Assembly: GCF_018138085.1 (NCBI RefSeq) | Contig: NZ_CP073105.1 | Coordinates: 1,550,001-1,614,000, forward strand | Direction: 5' to 3' | DNA: 64,000 nt | Origin: Stutzerimonas stutzeri | GTDB lineage: Bacteria; Pseudomonadota; Gammaproteobacteria; Pseudomonadales; Pseudomonadaceae | Shown here: positions 18,800 to 27,306 of the stretch, piece after piece | Layout of the letters: every line of letters starts with the position of its first letter | How positions within the stretch are numbered: the first letter of the stretch is position 1 | Notes under the pieces: model-generated | What the model saw: the letters and a program-made list of their open reading frames with translations, nothing else | The model's database searches: none | What the model was told of the DNA's origin: nothing | Program-made: the position numbers and the translations under genes

Positions 18800-19262
18800 C
18801 GGTCGCGTCCACACGCCAAAAGCTTCGCCCCGGGGCAGCCCTCCCACAAAAATCAGTGAGATGCGCTCACGCCCTTTGGGAGGCGCGACCCGCGGCGAAT
18901 GCAGGCCGCAGGCCCGCCCAAACGCTCAAGGCTCATGTCGTGCTGTAGACCGGCCCATGGTCGGTTCGCGTTCGAAAGCCAAAAGCCCCGTCCGGGGTGG
19001 GGCCCCAAAAAAAAGCAGTGAGATGCGCGCACGCCCTGTGGGAGGCGCGACCCGCGGCGAATGCAGGCTGCAGGCCTGCCAAGCGCTCAAGGCTCATGTC
19101 GCGCTGAAGAACGGCCATGGTCGCTTCGCATTCGAAAGCCAAAAACTTCGCCGCGGGGTCGGGGCTCCCACGGCTAAGCGACCAATCGCACTCGGCCTTT
19201 GTGGGAGCCGCGCCCCGCGGCGAATTCAGGCCGCAGGCCTGCCCAGCGAGGACCAACGCTTC
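18800..19262. repeat. REP array, about 162-bp period
   Basis: The motif GTGGGAGGCGCGACCCGCGG recurs at 18877 (with TTGGGAGG), 19039 and 19201 (diverged, GTGGGAGCCGCGCCCCGCGG), each followed by CGAATGCAGGC or CGAATTCAGGC. The interval is 162 bases. Oppositely oriented elements (CTTCGCCCCGGGG...CTCCCAC) lie between them. Open frames run through the array but translate into repeated Arg/Ala-rich text and are not genes. This fills most of the 819-base gap 18773-19591. The same family recurs, inverted, at 57.1 kb. Confidence 0.85.
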
Positions 19263-19387
19263 ATCCCGGAGCGGCTTCCGCCTTCAACAATCGTCCCGTT
19301 TGGCTGGTGGTCACCAGGTGCAGAAAACATGTAGCGGCTCTGTAAGAACTGGCGCTACTTGCTGCAGGCCATACGCCGAGGCCCATA

Positions 19388-19424
19388 CCAAGCTGCGCAA
19401 CTTATTGCGCAGCTTGGTTTTTTA
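19388..19424 (+). terminator. Intrinsic terminator upstream of the hydrolase gene
   Basis: CCAAGCTGCGCAA and TTGCGCAGCTTGG form a 13-bp stem around a 4-base loop, followed by TTTTTT on the plus strand. It insulates the hydrolase gene at 19592 from upstream transcription. No gene ends just before it, so the original upstream gene may have been lost. Confidence 0.85.
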
Positions 19425-19591
19425 CCGCGAACCAGACCATAAAACCGCTCTATTCAATTGCACCCGCCAGGCGGTTTGTCGCAAGGTTGAGCGGCGAGGC
19501 AAATGCTCACCCTCTCGGGTTGAAGGAACACTACAAAGCGCAGGCAATGAACGCCGGCGTTACCAAGGAAAAGGACTTTAGGTGAGTGGCG

Positions 19592-21913
19592 ATGACGAGC
19601 AACGTTAACCATTGGAGCTATCCCTTTGCCGGCGACGCAGGCAATCCGTTAGCAAACCTGACCAGCCTGGCCAAGGCCAGGGGCGGCTACTACCCGATGG
19701 GCGCCAACGGCCTGTGGCATGGCGGCGTGCACTTCGACCAAGGCACCGCCGGTACCTTCGATCAGTCCAGCGTGCGTTGCATCGCCGATGGCGAGGTGAT
19801 CGCCTACCGCATCGACGAGCAATATCCAATAAGCGAGTACATCGGCGAGATTCCGCTGATCAAGCGCGCGCTTTTTTCCACCGGGTTCGTGTTGGTCAGG
19901 CATCGGCTGGCGCTCCCGCCATTGCACCCTACGCCTGGATCGGACGCGTCAGAGCCGGCCTTGACCTTCTATAGCCTCTATATGCATCTGCAGGACTGGG
20001 CCGGATACCAAGCCCAAGCGAGCCTGCCACGCCCTGACTTCTGGGGCGAAGGGACCTATTGCGTCGAAACACAGGGCTCGGACCTCAATGTCCGTGCAGA
20101 GCCCAGCCAGAGTGCCAGCATATTGGCCGCTTTACCCAAGGGAACACGGGTCAGGGTTGGCGCCAGCAACGGTCAGTTTCGCAAGTTGCTGAGCATTGTC
20201 AGCGGCGCGGCGCGGCCTGCTCTGGCGCCTGCCGATGGTGAAGGGGCCTTGCCGGGTTACCTGGCCTTCAAGTTCCTCAAGGCACAAAGCGAACCCAAAG
20301 CCAAAGGCAGCGTCGTGGTACTGGACCAGCCCGTGCCGATCAAGGCCGGCGACCTTATCGGCCACCTCGGCCGCTATCAGAACCACGACGAAGCCATGCC
20401 CCAGCCGCTGCTGCATCTGGAGGTATTCAGTTGCGAGGATGTGCCTGCATTCGTTGCCCAGAGCAGGGCTTATGCGTCTCGCCTGCCGGAGACGCAGAAA
20501 ACCCTGCTGAAGATCTACAAAGGCGCCAGCAAATTGATTCCGCATCGCGAGGGCATCGATGCCGACAATCCCCCCAGGCTCAGCGACGAGGGTGTGATGG
20601 TCGGCGTCGACCTCATGCTGCCGCAGAGCCTGCTCGACAGCCTGCCGGCAGACGCCAAGCTGATGGTGCCGGCCAGCACTGGCGGCATGTCATGCAGCCC
20701 CGAAACCCGCTGGTGGCGTCTCGATAACCTGCTGGTCGACAAGGACGGCCAGCCGATCAGCGGCTGGTTGGCCGAACAGGAAATGATCACCACTCGCCAC
20801 AGCCCTTGGGAGTGGGAGGGCTACGACTTCATCGAAGACCGCGAACGCCCGGCCGGTGCCCTGGCGTATCACCTCGAAGCCCTGCGCCGGCTGACCGACA
20901 GCGAACGTGCCAGCTACAAGGGCATGATCGACCAATCCGACAAGGGCCCGGTCAAGCAACGCCTATATGCCATCCTCGACGGTAACGGCGACCAAAAAAT
21001 CACCCCAGAGGAAATCAGCACTGCTCTGGGCAAGCCTTGGCACGCCCAATCGATAGCACAGCTGATCACCAAACATGAGAGCGAATGGTTCTGGAACCCG
21101 GACAAGTGGGACGAGCTGGACGAACTAATGGAACACAGCCCCGCCGACCCAAACCCGGACTGGGCCGAAGAGAAAAAGCGAATCGAGAAACTGTCGTGGT
21201 GGAAGGAGTTGGGCGGGAAGCATGGAATAAATGCGGATGGGGTGGTTTGGCATTTTCAGCCATTAAATCTAATCGCACAGCACTCAACTTCAATGAAAAT
21301 GCTGGTCTCTAGAGAGCAACTTTCTCTAGTCATGGGATCTGCATCGAGCGATTTAATTGAGAAATACCTTGTTCCAATCAATGAAGCAATGAAAATATTT
21401 GGAATTACCACGCCACTTAGGATTGCTCATTTTTTAGCACAAATAGCCCATGAAACTGGCGAGTTGAAATTTTCAGAAGAAATTAGCTCTGGCGCACAGT
21501 ATGAAGGCAGGAGGAGTTTAGGCAACACTCAACCCGGAGATGGCGAGAGGTTCAAAGGTAGGGGGCTTCTTCAATTGACAGGGAGAAGTAACTACGAACA
21601 TTGCGAGGTCTTCTTAAGAAGTATTCCAAAATATGCTGCACTTGATATAACCTCATCAACGGCGAGCGCTTCGCAGGTGGCTACAGATCCGTACCTGGCC
21701 GCTCTTGTGTCAGGATATTATTGGAGTAAGCTAAAACCGAGATTAAACAGTGCTGCAGATAGTAATGACCTGTTTTGGGTCTCAGTGTATGTTAACGGTT
21801 GGGCGGTACAGAAGATACCTTACTATCCAGATCGTGAAAGAGAGCCTAACAACATGGCTCACCGCGCAAAAATGACAGCTCGCGCAATTAAAGTTATAGA
21901 GGAACAGCAATGA
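19592..21913 (+). CDS. Multidomain cell-wall hydrolase, candidate T6SS effector (M23-like + SH3b + EF-hand + GH19)
   Basis: 773 residues, no signal peptide. An M23-like domain is split around an insert: GLWHGGVHFD (about 40-49) and FYSLYMHL (about 126-133), then an SH3b-like segment (156-190, SDLNVRAEPSQSASIL), then PLLHLEVF (272-279). An EF-hand loop DGNGDQKITPEE follows at about 463-474. The C-terminal ~200 residues are a GH19 chitinase/lysozyme-like domain with FLAQIAHETGE and GRGLLQLTGRSNY. Such signal-less amidase/lysozyme fusions (compare TseP of Aeromonas) are typical type VI secretion effectors. From about 21220 onward the DNA turns AT-rich with foreign codon use. ATG 19592 has AGGTGA upstream. 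No VgrG, PAAR or secretion gene lies in the window. Confidence 0.85.
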   Translation: MTSNVNHWSYPFAGDAGNPLANLTSLAKARGGYYPMGANGLWHGGVHFDQGTAGTFDQSSVRCIADGEVIAYRIDEQYPISEYIGEIPLIKRALFSTGFVLVRHRLALPPLHPTPGSDASEPALTFYSLYMHLQDWAGYQAQASLPRPDFWGEGTYCVETQGSDLNVRAEPSQSASILAALPKGTRVRVGASNGQFRKLLSIVSGAARPALAPADGEGALPGYLAFKFLKAQSEPKAKGSVVVLDQPVPIKAGDLIGHLGRYQNHDEAMPQPLLHLEVFSCEDVPAFVAQSRAYASRLPETQKTLLKIYKGASKLIPHREGIDADNPPRLSDEGVMVGVDLMLPQSLLDSLPADAKLMVPASTGGMSCSPETRWWRLDNLLVDKDGQPISGWLAEQEMITTRHSPWEWEGYDFIEDRERPAGALAYHLEALRRLTDSERASYKGMIDQSDKGPVKQRLYAILDGNGDQKITPEEISTALGKPWHAQSIAQLITKHESEWFWNPDKWDELDELMEHSPADPNPDWAEEKKRIEKLSWWKELGGKHGINADGVVWHFQPLNLIAQHSTSMKMLVSREQLSLVMGSASSDLIEKYLVPINEAMKIFGITTPLRIAHFLAQIAHETGELKFSEEISSGAQYEGRRSLGNTQPGDGERFKGRGLLQLTGRSNYEHCEVFLRSIPKYAALDITSSTASASQVATDPYLAALVSGYYWSKLKPRLNSAADSNDLFWVSVYVNGWAVQKIPYYPDREREPNNMAHRAKMTARAIKVIEEQQ

Positions 21914-22767
21914 AATTACATGCGGCCATGTTTTGCATGCTAATAGCAGCTAGTCATGCTGGCTTGGCAGAAGAAGTCTCGATAAGCGAAATAATATACT
22001 ACAACGGAACCATCGCAAGCCAAGAAATCGCCATGAGTCTTGAGTTCATCGGCAGTAATGTTGCTGGCAGGTATATTTATAAAAAATATAAAAAACCTAT
22101 AGATGTAACAGGGGAGTATAAAGGAAGAAGTCTTAATCTTGTCGAGCTTCATGATGGAGTTGCAGTTGCGAGTATTCATGCCGTAAAAAAAGATGCAGCA
22201 TTTGAAGGTGTTTGGCAAGATAAGAAAACATATCCTTTTCATGTCAGGTCTACATCGAAGTCATACAAGGATTTAATAAAAACTATAGCTCCAAGTGAGA
22301 AAGGCATGACCATTTATTTCCAAAATGGATTAAATCAAGAGATCGATGCGGGTACGCTCACCGATTCTCTTTCAATTACATTCGAAGACTTTACGTTTGA
22401 CGGCTATCCCGATATTAGGATTCTAGAATTAGAGGGTGGCGGGAACAGTTCGTATATTTACTATGAGTATGATTCAGGCACGCTTAGGTACATTAAGTCG
22501 GCACCGGAAATCAACGGCCTTGTAAATCCTCTAGTCATTCATGGTAAGAAGCTACTTGCTGGATTCATAAAGGATGGATGTTGCAGTTATTCGGTAATCA
22601 CGATAGATGAGCATCAGATACGCCGGGCTGAGTATAATTACGTGCAGGGTGCGGGAAAAGAAATAATTACCGATAAATTATCCAGGAGAGTGATAGAGAG
22701 GCCTATCAGTAAGGAGAAATTTGAAGTCGACTACTTCTCATTCGTTCAGAAAGGAAGCCTTCAATAG
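21910..22767 (+). CDS. Periplasmic protein, candidate immunity partner of the hydrolase
   Basis: 285 residues starting with a Sec signal peptide (MKLHAAMFCMLIAASHAGLA, cut near AEE). The start overlaps the hydrolase stop by ATGA, so the two are translationally coupled. The gene is AT-rich throughout (codons AAA, ATA, TTA are common), unlike neighbours but like the hydrolase 3' end. I recognise no family. Periplasmic location, coupling and shared composition fit an immunity protein that blocks a peptidoglycan hydrolase entering from outside, but this is inference from context. Confidence 0.75.
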   Translation: MKLHAAMFCMLIAASHAGLAEEVSISEIIYYNGTIASQEIAMSLEFIGSNVAGRYIYKKYKKPIDVTGEYKGRSLNLVELHDGVAVASIHAVKKDAAFEGVWQDKKTYPFHVRSTSKSYKDLIKTIAPSEKGMTIYFQNGLNQEIDAGTLTDSLSITFEDFTFDGYPDIRILELEGGGNSSYIYYEYDSGTLRYIKSAPEINGLVNPLVIHGKKLLAGFIKDGCCSYSVITIDEHQIRRAEYNYVQGAGKEIITDKLSRRVIERPISKEKFEVDYFSFVQKGSLQ

Positions 22768-22996
22768 ACTAGAAGTACAGCAAACCGCTCGGGGTGGACG
22801 TCGTTGTCATGCACCGGGTCGACTTCACAGCTATCAGCATGATCTCAGCCGGGCCAAGACTTCTACTAGCAACGCAACGGCTTTCGCCGGCGGCTCAAGC
22901 GCCTGGAGGCCGAGCGCAGCAAGACCCAACCCGATGCTGGATAAGGCCACTGACTGCCTTACCCACCAAGGCGTGCCAATACGTCGGGTATTCCCT
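22768..22996. other. Gap with possible degenerate coding remnant
   Basis: The composition returns to GC-rich. A plus-strand frame translates to KRLEAERSKTQPDAG then a stop at about 22938, preceded by another stop near 22868. Another frame reads plausible protein text (GVDVVVMHRVDFTAI) near 22790-22840. Neither has a proper start or length. It may be the remains of a gene at the island edge or may be chance. Confidence 0.3.
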
Positions 22997-24556
22997 TCAA
23001 ACGACCGTGCCGTGCTCCGCTAGGTATCGATCCCGCAGCTCGCGCTTGAGCACCTTGCCGATGGCGCTGCGCGGCAGCTCGTCTGTCAGTTCTAGACTGG
23101 CCAGGCGCTGGGTCTTGCCCACCTGGCTGTTGAACCACTCCAGCAGCGCCTCGGGCGAAACCGTCGTGCCGGGAGCGAGCACGATGAAGGCCACCGGTGT
23201 TTCGCCCCAGCGCGTCGATGGGACGCCGACCACAGCCACATCGGCGATGGCCGGGTGTTGTCGGAGGATGCCTTCCAGGTCGCTCGGATAGAGGTTGAAG
23301 CCACCGGAAATGATCATGTCCTTCTTGCGGTCGAGCAGGGTGAGAAAGCCCTCGGCATCGAAGCGGCCGACGTCTCCGGTGCGAATGAAGCGCTTGCCGC
23401 TGGGGTCGAACCATTCGGCTTCGGCGGTTTTCTCCGGTTTGTTCAGATAGCCGGTCATCATGGCCGGGGAGTGCCCGACGATCTCGCCGATCGCACCTTC
23501 GGGCAGTTCGTTGCCCTCGTCGTCGATGACGCGGATGTCGTGCCCCTCGGCGGGCTTGCCGACCGTATGCAGTTTGTCGGGGTGTTCGTGGGCGGCCAGG
23601 ATGCAGGTTCCGCCGCCTTCGGTCATGCCATAGGTATCGATCAGGCCGCCTGGCCAGCGCGCCAGCACATCGGCTTTGAGCGCCGCGCTGAAAGGCGCGC
23701 TGGTACAGAACTTATAACGAAAGTGGCTGAGGTCGTACTGGTCGAAGTCTTCGCGCGCCATGATTCGCTGGTACTGCACCGGCACCAGCATGGTATGGGT
23801 GACGCCGTGCTGCTGGGCCAGGCGCAGGTACTCGCCGGCTTCGAACTTGCCCATCAGCACCACGGTGCTGCCCAGGGCCAGCGTCGGCAGGAAGGCAACC
23901 AATGTGGTGTTGGAGTACAGCGGCGTGGAGATCAGCGTAGTGGCGTCGTTATAACCGTAGGCGGCGCTGCGACGCACGTGGGCCCAGCGCATGGCATGGG
24001 ACTGCACGATGCCCTTGGGTTCACCCGTGGTGCCTGAGGAATAGATGATGTTGAACGCCCAGTCCGGCTGGATCGCCACCGGTGCAGCCGCTGCGTCTCC
24101 GATCCACTCCGATAGTGTGCTCGCGCCGGCCTGGTCTAGGCTCAGGAACGGGCAGGGCAGCCGCGCCATCACCGATGACAAATGCTGGGCCGCCGGCGCA
24201 TCGAGGAACATCAAGCGGGGCGAAGCGTCGTCCAGCATGGTCAGCAGGCTTTCGGCGCTGGCTGAAGGCGCCAGGGGAGCGACCGCTACGCCAGCGCGTA
24301 GGGCGCCGAGAAACACCACGGCGTATTCGATGGAGTTGAATGCGCAGATTGCGACGCTACTCCCAGGTGCGATGCCGTCGCGCTGCAAAGCGGCGGCGAC
24401 ACGGTTCATCCGCTCGTTCAATTGGGCGAAGCTCAGGTGGCGCGCATCCTGAATCAGGGCGGGGTGATCCGGGCGCTGCGTCGCCCAGTGCTCGATGAGC
24501 TCGGGCACCGTGGCGAAAGGCCGGTCGAGGCTGATGGTATCGGCGGAAATATCCAT
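22997..24556 (-). CDS. AMP-binding acyl-CoA synthetase
   Basis: 519-residue ANL-superfamily ligase. It carries IIYSSGTTGEPKGIVQSH, DTYGMTEGGG, the hinge DRKKDMIISGGFNLYPSD and the C-terminal LPRSAIGKVLKR with the catalytic Lys. It is monocistronic and convergent with the island, so it is not part of the operon at 11-18.8 kb. The substrate is probably a short, branched or aromatic carboxylic acid but cannot be fixed from sequence. ATG 24556 is preceded by AGGA. Confidence 0.92.
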   Translation of the reverse strand: MDISADTISLDRPFATVPELIEHWATQRPDHPALIQDARHLSFAQLNERMNRVAAALQRDGIAPGSSVAICAFNSIEYAVVFLGALRAGVAVAPLAPSASAESLLTMLDDASPRLMFLDAPAAQHLSSVMARLPCPFLSLDQAGASTLSEWIGDAAAAPVAIQPDWAFNIIYSSGTTGEPKGIVQSHAMRWAHVRRSAAYGYNDATTLISTPLYSNTTLVAFLPTLALGSTVVLMGKFEAGEYLRLAQQHGVTHTMLVPVQYQRIMAREDFDQYDLSHFRYKFCTSAPFSAALKADVLARWPGGLIDTYGMTEGGGTCILAAHEHPDKLHTVGKPAEGHDIRVIDDEGNELPEGAIGEIVGHSPAMMTGYLNKPEKTAEAEWFDPSGKRFIRTGDVGRFDAEGFLTLLDRKKDMIISGGFNLYPSDLEGILRQHPAIADVAVVGVPSTRWGETPVAFIVLAPGTTVSPEALLEWFNSQVGKTQRLASLELTDELPRSAIGKVLKRELRDRYLAEHGTVV

Positions 24557-24833
24557 GGCTGGCTCGTCCTGTAGTTTGATTTATCGCGATGCCGTGCGGC
24601 GCAATCGCACCGAAATGACACAACCATCGGTGCTAATCACGCGCCGGTGAAGTGTTATTCGCGTCGTCGATGCCGGGCGATCAATCAAACAGCCTGGCTG
24701 GCAGGCTGCCAGCTGCTCCGGGACCCGGCCGTCCCCAGCGGTGCTGTCAGTGCCTTGGATGGGGCGGCGTGCCCTTCGCCTGCGGGGCTCGTTTTTTGCG
24801 ACAATGCGGCCTCTTTGATCAGGCGAGTCCGTC

Positions 24834-25172
24834 ATGTCCGAACGCAATCCCATTCCGCTGATCCTGACCGCCATCGGCAGTGTCATAGGCACCGTAGCGG
24901 TGCTCTCCTACTATGGCTACGTGCACGTCGCCAAGCCTGAAGATGCGCTGTTACTGGCCGACTACACCATGCTCAAGACCATTCCAGGCGAGGATTATCG
25001 TGTTTCGCTGACCCCGGCGCCGCAGGTTGCCCAGTGCATCGATGGTGTGCTGGTGCTGTTCGACACCGAGCAGAAGGGGTTGACGGGCGTGCTGGTCGAC
25101 AGCCACAAGCGGGCCATACGCTGCGTGGATCAATCCGCGCCGGCTGCCACGCAGCCACCGGCCAAGCCTTGA
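24834..25172 (+). CDS. Small membrane-anchored protein of unknown function
   Basis: 112 residues. An N-terminal hydrophobic helix (IPLILTAIGSVIGTVAVLSYYG, about 7-28) suggests an inner-membrane anchor with a periplasmic C-terminal domain. The tail is Ala/Pro/Thr rich (APAATQPPAKP). I recognise no domain. A strong terminator begins 35 bases after the stop, supporting a real transcription unit. Confidence 0.7.
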   Translation: MSERNPIPLILTAIGSVIGTVAVLSYYGYVHVAKPEDALLLADYTMLKTIPGEDYRVSLTPAPQVAQCIDGVLVLFDTEQKGLTGVLVDSHKRAIRCVDQSAPAATQPPAKP

Positions 25173-25206
25173 GACCAAGGCCCGTCTAGGGCAGCTTCGG
25201 TCCTGA

Positions 25207-25250
25207 TAAAAAAGCCCGCCATGATCAGCTCTGATCATGGCGGGCCTTTT
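25207..25250. terminator. Bidirectional intrinsic terminator
   Basis: GCCCGCCATGATCAG (25214-25228) and CTGATCATGGCGGGC (25231-25245) form a near-perfect 15-bp stem flanked by an A-run and a T-run. It terminates the small membrane-protein gene from one side and the OmpA-like gene from the other. Confidence 0.93.
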
Positions 25251-25272
25251 CGCTACGGCTGAAAGGCCGTCG

Positions 25273-26076
25273 CTACTCCATCGACGAGCGCGGCGCCACG
25301 CGCTTGTTGTCGTTGGAGATGGTTACTTCGACGCGGCGATTCATGGCGCGGCTGGCCGGCGTGTCGTTGCTGGCCACCGGATACTCCTCGCCATAACCGA
25401 CCGTCTGGATACGCTGCGCATCCACACCCGCGCGGGTCAGGGCACGCATGACCGATTGGGCCCGGCGCTCGGACAGCTGCTGATTGTAGGACGCCGAACC
25501 GGTGCTATCGGTGTAGCCCTCGACTACCACCTTGCGCTCCGGGTTGTCGTTCAGGAACTCGGCGAGTTTCTGTACACCGCGCATGCCGGCCGGCTTGAGC
25601 TCAGCCTTGTTGAGATCGAACAGCACATCACCGAAGGTGACCAGCGTGCCGCGTTCGGTCTGTTTGGCTTGGAGGTCTTGCTGCAGCTTGCGGATCTCGT
25701 CCTGCTGGCGCTTGAGTTGCTGCTCGCGGGATTCGAGCCTGGCCTCGGCGCGCTTGGCTGACGCCTTCTCGATCTCCTGCTCGGCTGTACGCAGCGCGAT
25801 GGTCTGCTCGGCGAGCTCGATGCGACGTTTGGCCAGATAGGAAAGCTGATCGACCTTCTCTTCATCCGCGTCGTTCAGGTAGGCCTGGTTGGCCTTCTCC
25901 AGCATCTTGCCGGCGTCTTCGGTTTCCAGTGCCGCCAGCTGGTTAGAGCGGGGATCGGCCTGCAGCTGGGAATATTGCCCGCGCGCCTGCTCGAGATTCT
26001 GGTTGGGTTGGGAAGAGCAGGCTGCCAGCCCGATAGTCATGGCCAGCACGGTAGGGAGTGTCAGTAATTTATTCAT
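25273..26076 (-). CDS. OmpA-family lipoprotein with coiled coil
   Basis: 267 residues. A lipoprotein signal ends in the lipobox IGLAACSS. A helical DUF4398-like/coiled-coil middle (ELAEQTIALRTAEQEIEKAS to about residue 135) leads to a C-terminal OmpA domain that binds peptidoglycan: FGDVLFDLNKAELKP, VVEGYTDSTGSASYNQQLSERRA and MNRRVEVTIS. It probably links the outer membrane to the cell wall. ATG 26076 is preceded by AGGATGA. It is the second gene of a two-gene unit, 45 bases after the DUF4398 lipoprotein. Confidence 0.92.
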   Translation of the reverse strand: MNKLLTLPTVLAMTIGLAACSSQPNQNLEQARGQYSQLQADPRSNQLAALETEDAGKMLEKANQAYLNDADEEKVDQLSYLAKRRIELAEQTIALRTAEQEIEKASAKRAEARLESREQQLKRQQDEIRKLQQDLQAKQTERGTLVTFGDVLFDLNKAELKPAGMRGVQKLAEFLNDNPERKVVVEGYTDSTGSASYNQQLSERRAQSVMRALTRAGVDAQRIQTVGYGEEYPVASNDTPASRAMNRRVEVTISNDNKRVAPRSSME

Positions 26077-26121
26077 AACCAATCATCCTGTGTTGAAAGC
26101 ATCGAGAATTGAACGTGGTGA

Positions 26122-26517
26122 TCACTGGAGGCCGCGCATGCTTTCTTCGCGCAGTTCCTGGATCCCCTTGTTGGCGTCCTCTACTGCCTTCTGCGCCTTG
26201 GCGGCCTGAGCCTTGCGCTCGGCGACGCGTGCGTCCCACTCGGCTTGTTCGGCCAGCTTGCGGGCCTCGTCGTAGTTCTCCTTCTGCATGGCCAGCTCGG
26301 CCTGCTTCCATTTTTCCCGGGCGGCGCGCATTTCGACCGCCGCGTATTCGGTACCGCCTGCGCTGACCGCGCTACGTACTGCCGATTCGGTGACGGCAAA
26401 CTGTTCGTTCGGTGGATTGCCGGCACAACCCACCAGCAGCAGACCTCCCAGCGCAACGGCCGTCAGCTTCGGTAACTGAAATCGCGATAGTGGGCGCTCG
26501 ATGGTGTTCGTTTTCAT
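26122..26517 (-). CDS. DUF4398 lipoprotein
   Basis: 131 residues with a lipoprotein signal (LTAVALGGLLLVGCAG lipobox) and a DUF4398 helical domain (EMRAAREKWKQAELAM...NYDEARKLAEQAEWDARV). It is cotranscribed with the downstream OmpA-like lipoprotein, whose middle region is related; the two probably act together at the cell envelope. The remaining 250 bases upstream (26518-26768) show no gene. Confidence 0.9.
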   Translation of the reverse strand: MKTNTIERPLSRFQLPKLTAVALGGLLLVGCAGNPPNEQFAVTESAVRSAVSAGGTEYAAVEMRAAREKWKQAELAMQKENYDEARKLAEQAEWDARVAERKAQAAKAQKAVEDANKGIQELREESMRGLQ

Positions 26518-26768
26518 AGCCAGTCTCCAGTGGAAGATCGGGAACAGTGCCCGTAAGCCGCGTGCCTAGCCCTCGATAGGGAGCTGACAATCAGAACGGG
26601 CATGTTTTTGTGAGGGCATCGGGCCGCAATCGTTCCAGCGGAAGGACAAACGAAGCGTGTGGAGATGGCTGTTTAGAGCTGTCGGCCGCGTGAAACAGGC
26701 CGTTTTGGGGCGGCCTCGCCGAGGGGTACGACCGTGCCGAGGAGCGACTCAGCCGTACCATGCGGGGG

Positions 26769-27110
26769 TCATGGCTGTGTGGATTGCTCCGCCAGGAGAC
26801 GTTCCAGATGCTTGCGTGATAGCGCGAGGAAACGCGGCGTGGGACCGATGTCCTCATAGATCGGGTCGCCTTGCTCATCGGTGGCGATCACCTTGGTGCC
26901 CTTCTGGTAGGGGAGGCTGGTCTCGATGCCCTCCAGCGCGGCGCCGACCAGTTCGCCGAGCAACTCCTCGGTGCTGCGCTTGGGATACATCTCCGCCAGC
27001 GCGGCCAGCCGTGCGGCGCTTTCGACGTCCAGTGGAATGGTGTATCGAGTGGCGCTCATGCGCCCGGTGGCGCTGCTTTCCCATTCACGGACCAGTTCTG
27101 AAATCTTCAT
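26769..27110 (-). CDS. Conserved hypothetical protein beside ppc
   Basis: 113 residues, predicted mostly helical. The N-terminal part (RYTIPLDVESAARLAALAEMYP and RSTEELLGELVGAALEGIE) resembles a pilin- or DNA-binding-type helical bundle but I cannot assign a family. GAAGGAGCTCG before ATG 27110 is a strong ribosome site. It diverges from ppc with 196 bases between the starts. Confidence 0.75.
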   Translation of the reverse strand: MKISELVREWESSATGRMSATRYTIPLDVESAARLAALAEMYPKRSTEELLGELVGAALEGIETSLPYQKGTKVIATDEQGDPIYEDIGPTPRFLALSRKHLERLLAEQSTQP

Positions 27111-27306
27111 CGAGCTCCTTCCTTAGCCCGCCGTAGCGGACGGTAGTGGCGAGTATGCGAGCGACCGTCGAACAGACTTGCCGCGCTATGTCTTGTCTTC
27201 AACGAACGCGCTGGGCACTCTGTTTGGAGGGTTCTTACAGCGTAGCCGTTCAGCATCGGTTGCATATCCACTGCGCGCCGTTGGTGGCGCGTCCGGGAGG
27301 CAGGAC

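Noticed and set aside
18861..19581. Open frames in front of the hydrolase gene
   Set aside because: They lie in the REP array and cross the terminator at 19388-19424.
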